From Azorinus chamasolen (taxonomy: Eukaryota; Mollusca; Bivalvia; Cardiida; Solecurtidae), in contig OY755237.1 of NCBI GenBank assembly GCA_963576725.1, positions 61,681,873 through 61,745,872 of the forward strand: a DNA stretch of 64,000 bases, in the 5' to 3' direction. The notes beneath the pieces were generated by a model. The model was given only the letters and a program-made list of their open reading frames with translations, was not told where the DNA came from and did no database searches. Numbering within the stretch: position 1 is the stretch's first letter; the number at the start of each line of letters is the position of its first letter. Shown piece after piece: positions 62,375-64,000 of the stretch. A program made the position numbers and the translations under genes.

Positions 62375-63390
62375 TGTCTTAGAATGTAAATGGGTTATCA
62401 CGAAAGTTAAGTGATCCTGATTTTATTAACATTATATACAAAACCATGACATTGTAATCCTTTCTGAAATGTGGCTCTCTCCAACGACTCATATTAATTT
62501 AGAAATTAGAGATTACAATAGTATTCATTTTTTTGGAACGAAATCACGAACTACCCGGAAAGGGCGATATAGTGGCGGCATAAACGTTTACTATAAACAC
62601 ATATTTAATGAATTTGGGAAAACTATAGAAAAAGACTCTTGTGGTTTTATGTGAATAAAAATAGGAAGGGAACTCTTTGAATTTTCAGAGGATATATACA
62701 TGTGTAATGTTTATATTACTCCTAAAGGTTCTAGAGTATTAAATCATAGAGACATAGATCGGTTTGAGATAATAGAAAATGGAGTTGAGAAATATTAAAA
62801 TCTAGGTACATGTGTTTTTATTATAAATGGTGATTTCAACTCAAGAACATCCAATGTAAATGATGTCATTGCCTTTGACCAATTTCTCGATGCTAATGAT
62901 TCAAACCTGAGGTTAATTTACCGCGAATGAGCAAATATCTAGTATTAGATTCTCAGGGACAGTGCCTAATTCAGTTATGCAATTCAACAGACTTAGGAAT
63001 ACAGTAAAACCTCTCTTAACCGGCCGTTAAATTTAGTATGAATATCGGTCTTGGAGACAGGTGGCAGCTTAATGCAGGGTGAAAGTCATGCAGAAAGCTC
63101 CTAGAGGAGCTTTCTGCACGACTTTCACCCTGCATTATGCAGCCACCTGCCTAAAAGTATCTAAATTCTTATCTAGTAGAATTCCGGTTAAGAGAGGTTA
63201 TACTGTAGTAAATGGCCGACTATACGATGGTATAGGAGATTATACGTTTTATAATTCAAATGGTGCCAGTGTTGTTGATTATGTTTTGATTAATAATAAC
63301 AATTTTCATATCATTAACAATTTGAAATTATGAAGCCGAATGAGTTATTCGGACCACTGCGGCTTATATATTAAAATTAATTAAAGAGGA
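62375..63390 (+). pseudogene. LINE ORF2 apurinic-endonuclease domain relic
   Basis: Starts FFCLRMNVNGLSRKLSD. An open segment from 62469 has WLSPTTHINLEIRDYNSIHF and GRYSGGINVYYK, interrupted by a TGA where WIKIGREL is expected. Then YMCNVYITPKGSRV, INGDFNSRTSNVNDVIAFDQ (the catalytic GDFN motif, 62829-62840) and, after a MITE, VNGRLYDGIGDYTF, GASVVDYVLINN and SDHCGLYIKI (catalytic SDH, 63349-63357). These are the conserved blocks of the exonuclease-endonuclease-phosphatase domain of LINE ORF2. Two stops and a small frameshift near 62925 disable it. The reverse transcriptase that should follow is absent after about 63390, so the copy is 3'-truncated. The RT fragment at 49238 is a separate piece. 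Confidence 0.78.
63002..63205. mobile_element. Family C MITE inserted in the LINE endonuclease
   Basis: TA-CAGTAAAACCTCTCTTAAC ... GTTAAGAGAGGTTATACTG-TA (63000-63001, 63206-63207), 204 bp. Hairpin CATGCAGAAAGCTCCTAGAG/GAGC nearly perfect for about 60 bp per arm. Removing it with one TA rejoins ...LGI-VNGRLYDG in frame, so both ends of the insertion are known exactly. Confidence 0.85.
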
Positions 63391-63592
63391 TTAAAGTTAC
63401 ACTAAACTACTGACTGGATGCGTGGTGTGTTTATTAGATGTATCATAGTTAACTATATATATATTTAATTAAACAGGATTATACGTGGCATTGCACTGGA
63501 AACGTTGAAAGAGCAAAATCCTTTTATTAATAATTCCATACCTAACTCTCTTTAACGTCTTTAAACATCACATTTTTCTTGGCGCCGACAGA
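63391..63592. other. No recognisable feature
   Basis: AT-rich, including TATATATATATTTAATTAAA. No coding signal. Confidence 0.35.
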
Positions 63593-63810
63593 GTTAACCA
63601 CTACCACGTTAACCGTGACTTTGCTAGCAGTGGCGAACAGATTGGATCCAAATCAGACGCTGGGTAACCCGGTGTCTTATCAGAATCCAAACTGCCTGCC
63701 ATTCAGTCAATAGTCTCTAAAAATTGATCGAATCGGATGTAGTTAATTTTAAAGTACAGAACATCTGATTTATATCATTAATAGGTTTTCCTGAAAGGCT
63801 TTGATAATTT
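63593..63810. mobile_element. Family F MITE, diverged
   Basis: GTTAACCACTACCACG at the left, hairpin CAGATTGGATCCAAATCAGA with CTTATCAGAATCCAAACTG. Right end not clear. Confidence 0.5.
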
Positions 63811-63816
63811 ATTGTT

Positions 63817-64000
63817 TTAACCCATTACCGCATAGGCTATTTTAACAGCCTTTTTAACTATCTTTGAATAAATCTACCGAAAAGGAGCATTAACTATAGA
63901 AAAGGAAATTTTTTAGAATTTCGTAGTTTGAAACTATTGTGATAAATAGAGCATTTGCTCCTAAAGGAGCAAATGCTTTATTTATCACAATGGTTTCACA
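63817..64000. mobile_element. Family A MITE, cut by the window edge
   Basis: TTAACCCATTACCGCATAGG, with a local TTTTAACAGCCTTTTTAAC expansion, then the perfect heart GAGCATTTGCTCCTAAAGG/AGCAAATGC. The right terminal repeat lies beyond position 64000. Confidence 0.7.

Noticed and set aside
49238..63390. A single LINE spanning the RT fragment and the ORF1/endonuclease relic
   Set aside because: They lie on opposite strands, about 12 kb apart, with unrelated elements between; treated as two separate insertions.
1..64000. tRNA, rRNA or snRNA genes
   Set aside because: No convincing A/B box pairs with cloverleaf folding or conserved rRNA segments were noticed by eye; a tRNAscan or Infernal run would be needed to exclude them.

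Overview
This window is eukaryotic: AT-rich, with spliced exons and no operons. It comes from an animal, most likely a bivalve mollusc or a close lophotrochozoan. The evidence is an animal-type spliced gene (cytosolic alpha-mannosidase MAN2C1) with very long repeat-filled introns, Helentron-like 'pearl' elements with a microsatellite and tandem core repeats of the kind known from bivalves, and hundreds of short palindromic MITEs. The species cannot be fixed from sequence alone.

Only one gene looks intact. The last three coding exons of MAN2C1 lie on the + strand (13212-13366, 17096-17199, 19628-19748) with matching splice sites and phases, a stop codon and a polyA signal at 19812. Earlier exons would lie left of the window, so 1-13211 reads as intron. 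Three decayed protein-coding relics are also present: a LINE reverse-transcriptase fragment (about 49238-49610, - strand), a SWIM zinc finger plus YqaJ-like nuclease pseudogene (51826-52917, - strand), and a LINE ORF1 plus endonuclease relic (61279-63390, + strand) split by a MITE.

The rest is transposon sequence. Recurrent families, labelled here for convenience: A, D, E, F and H (MITEs bounded by TTAA with CCCATT/CCCTTT-type ends, piggyBac-like); B, C and I (MITEs with CAGTaaAACC- or CAATTGAAC-type ends and TA duplications, pogo/Tigger-like); G (a palindromic element with GGGTCCATGC ends); one Harbinger-like MITE; and at least seven Helentron/HINE-like families with subterminal inverted repeats, a GTCC/GGTC-type microsatellite, tandem cores and a 3' hairpin followed by CTTGTT. 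They are heavily nested, and many insertions leave an exact reconstructable empty site.

The most remarkable object is 31558-47434. It is a 15.9-kb giant foldback: two opposed arrays of a 177-bp satellite (about 45 and about 41 monomers) meet head-on with only about 35 nt between them. Each outer end is capped by an inverted head of ACTAGT-rich short repeats, and the whole is flanked by a 9-bp duplication (CCCCGTCAT). It behaves as one mobile element, like a huge Drosophila FB/Mutator-type foldback. Other notable patterns are a shared GCTCCTnnAGGAGC palindromic heart in otherwise unrelated MITE families, and Helentron cores whose every unit carries nuclear-receptor-like AGGTCA arrays including perfect AGGTCA-N3-TGACCT palindromes.
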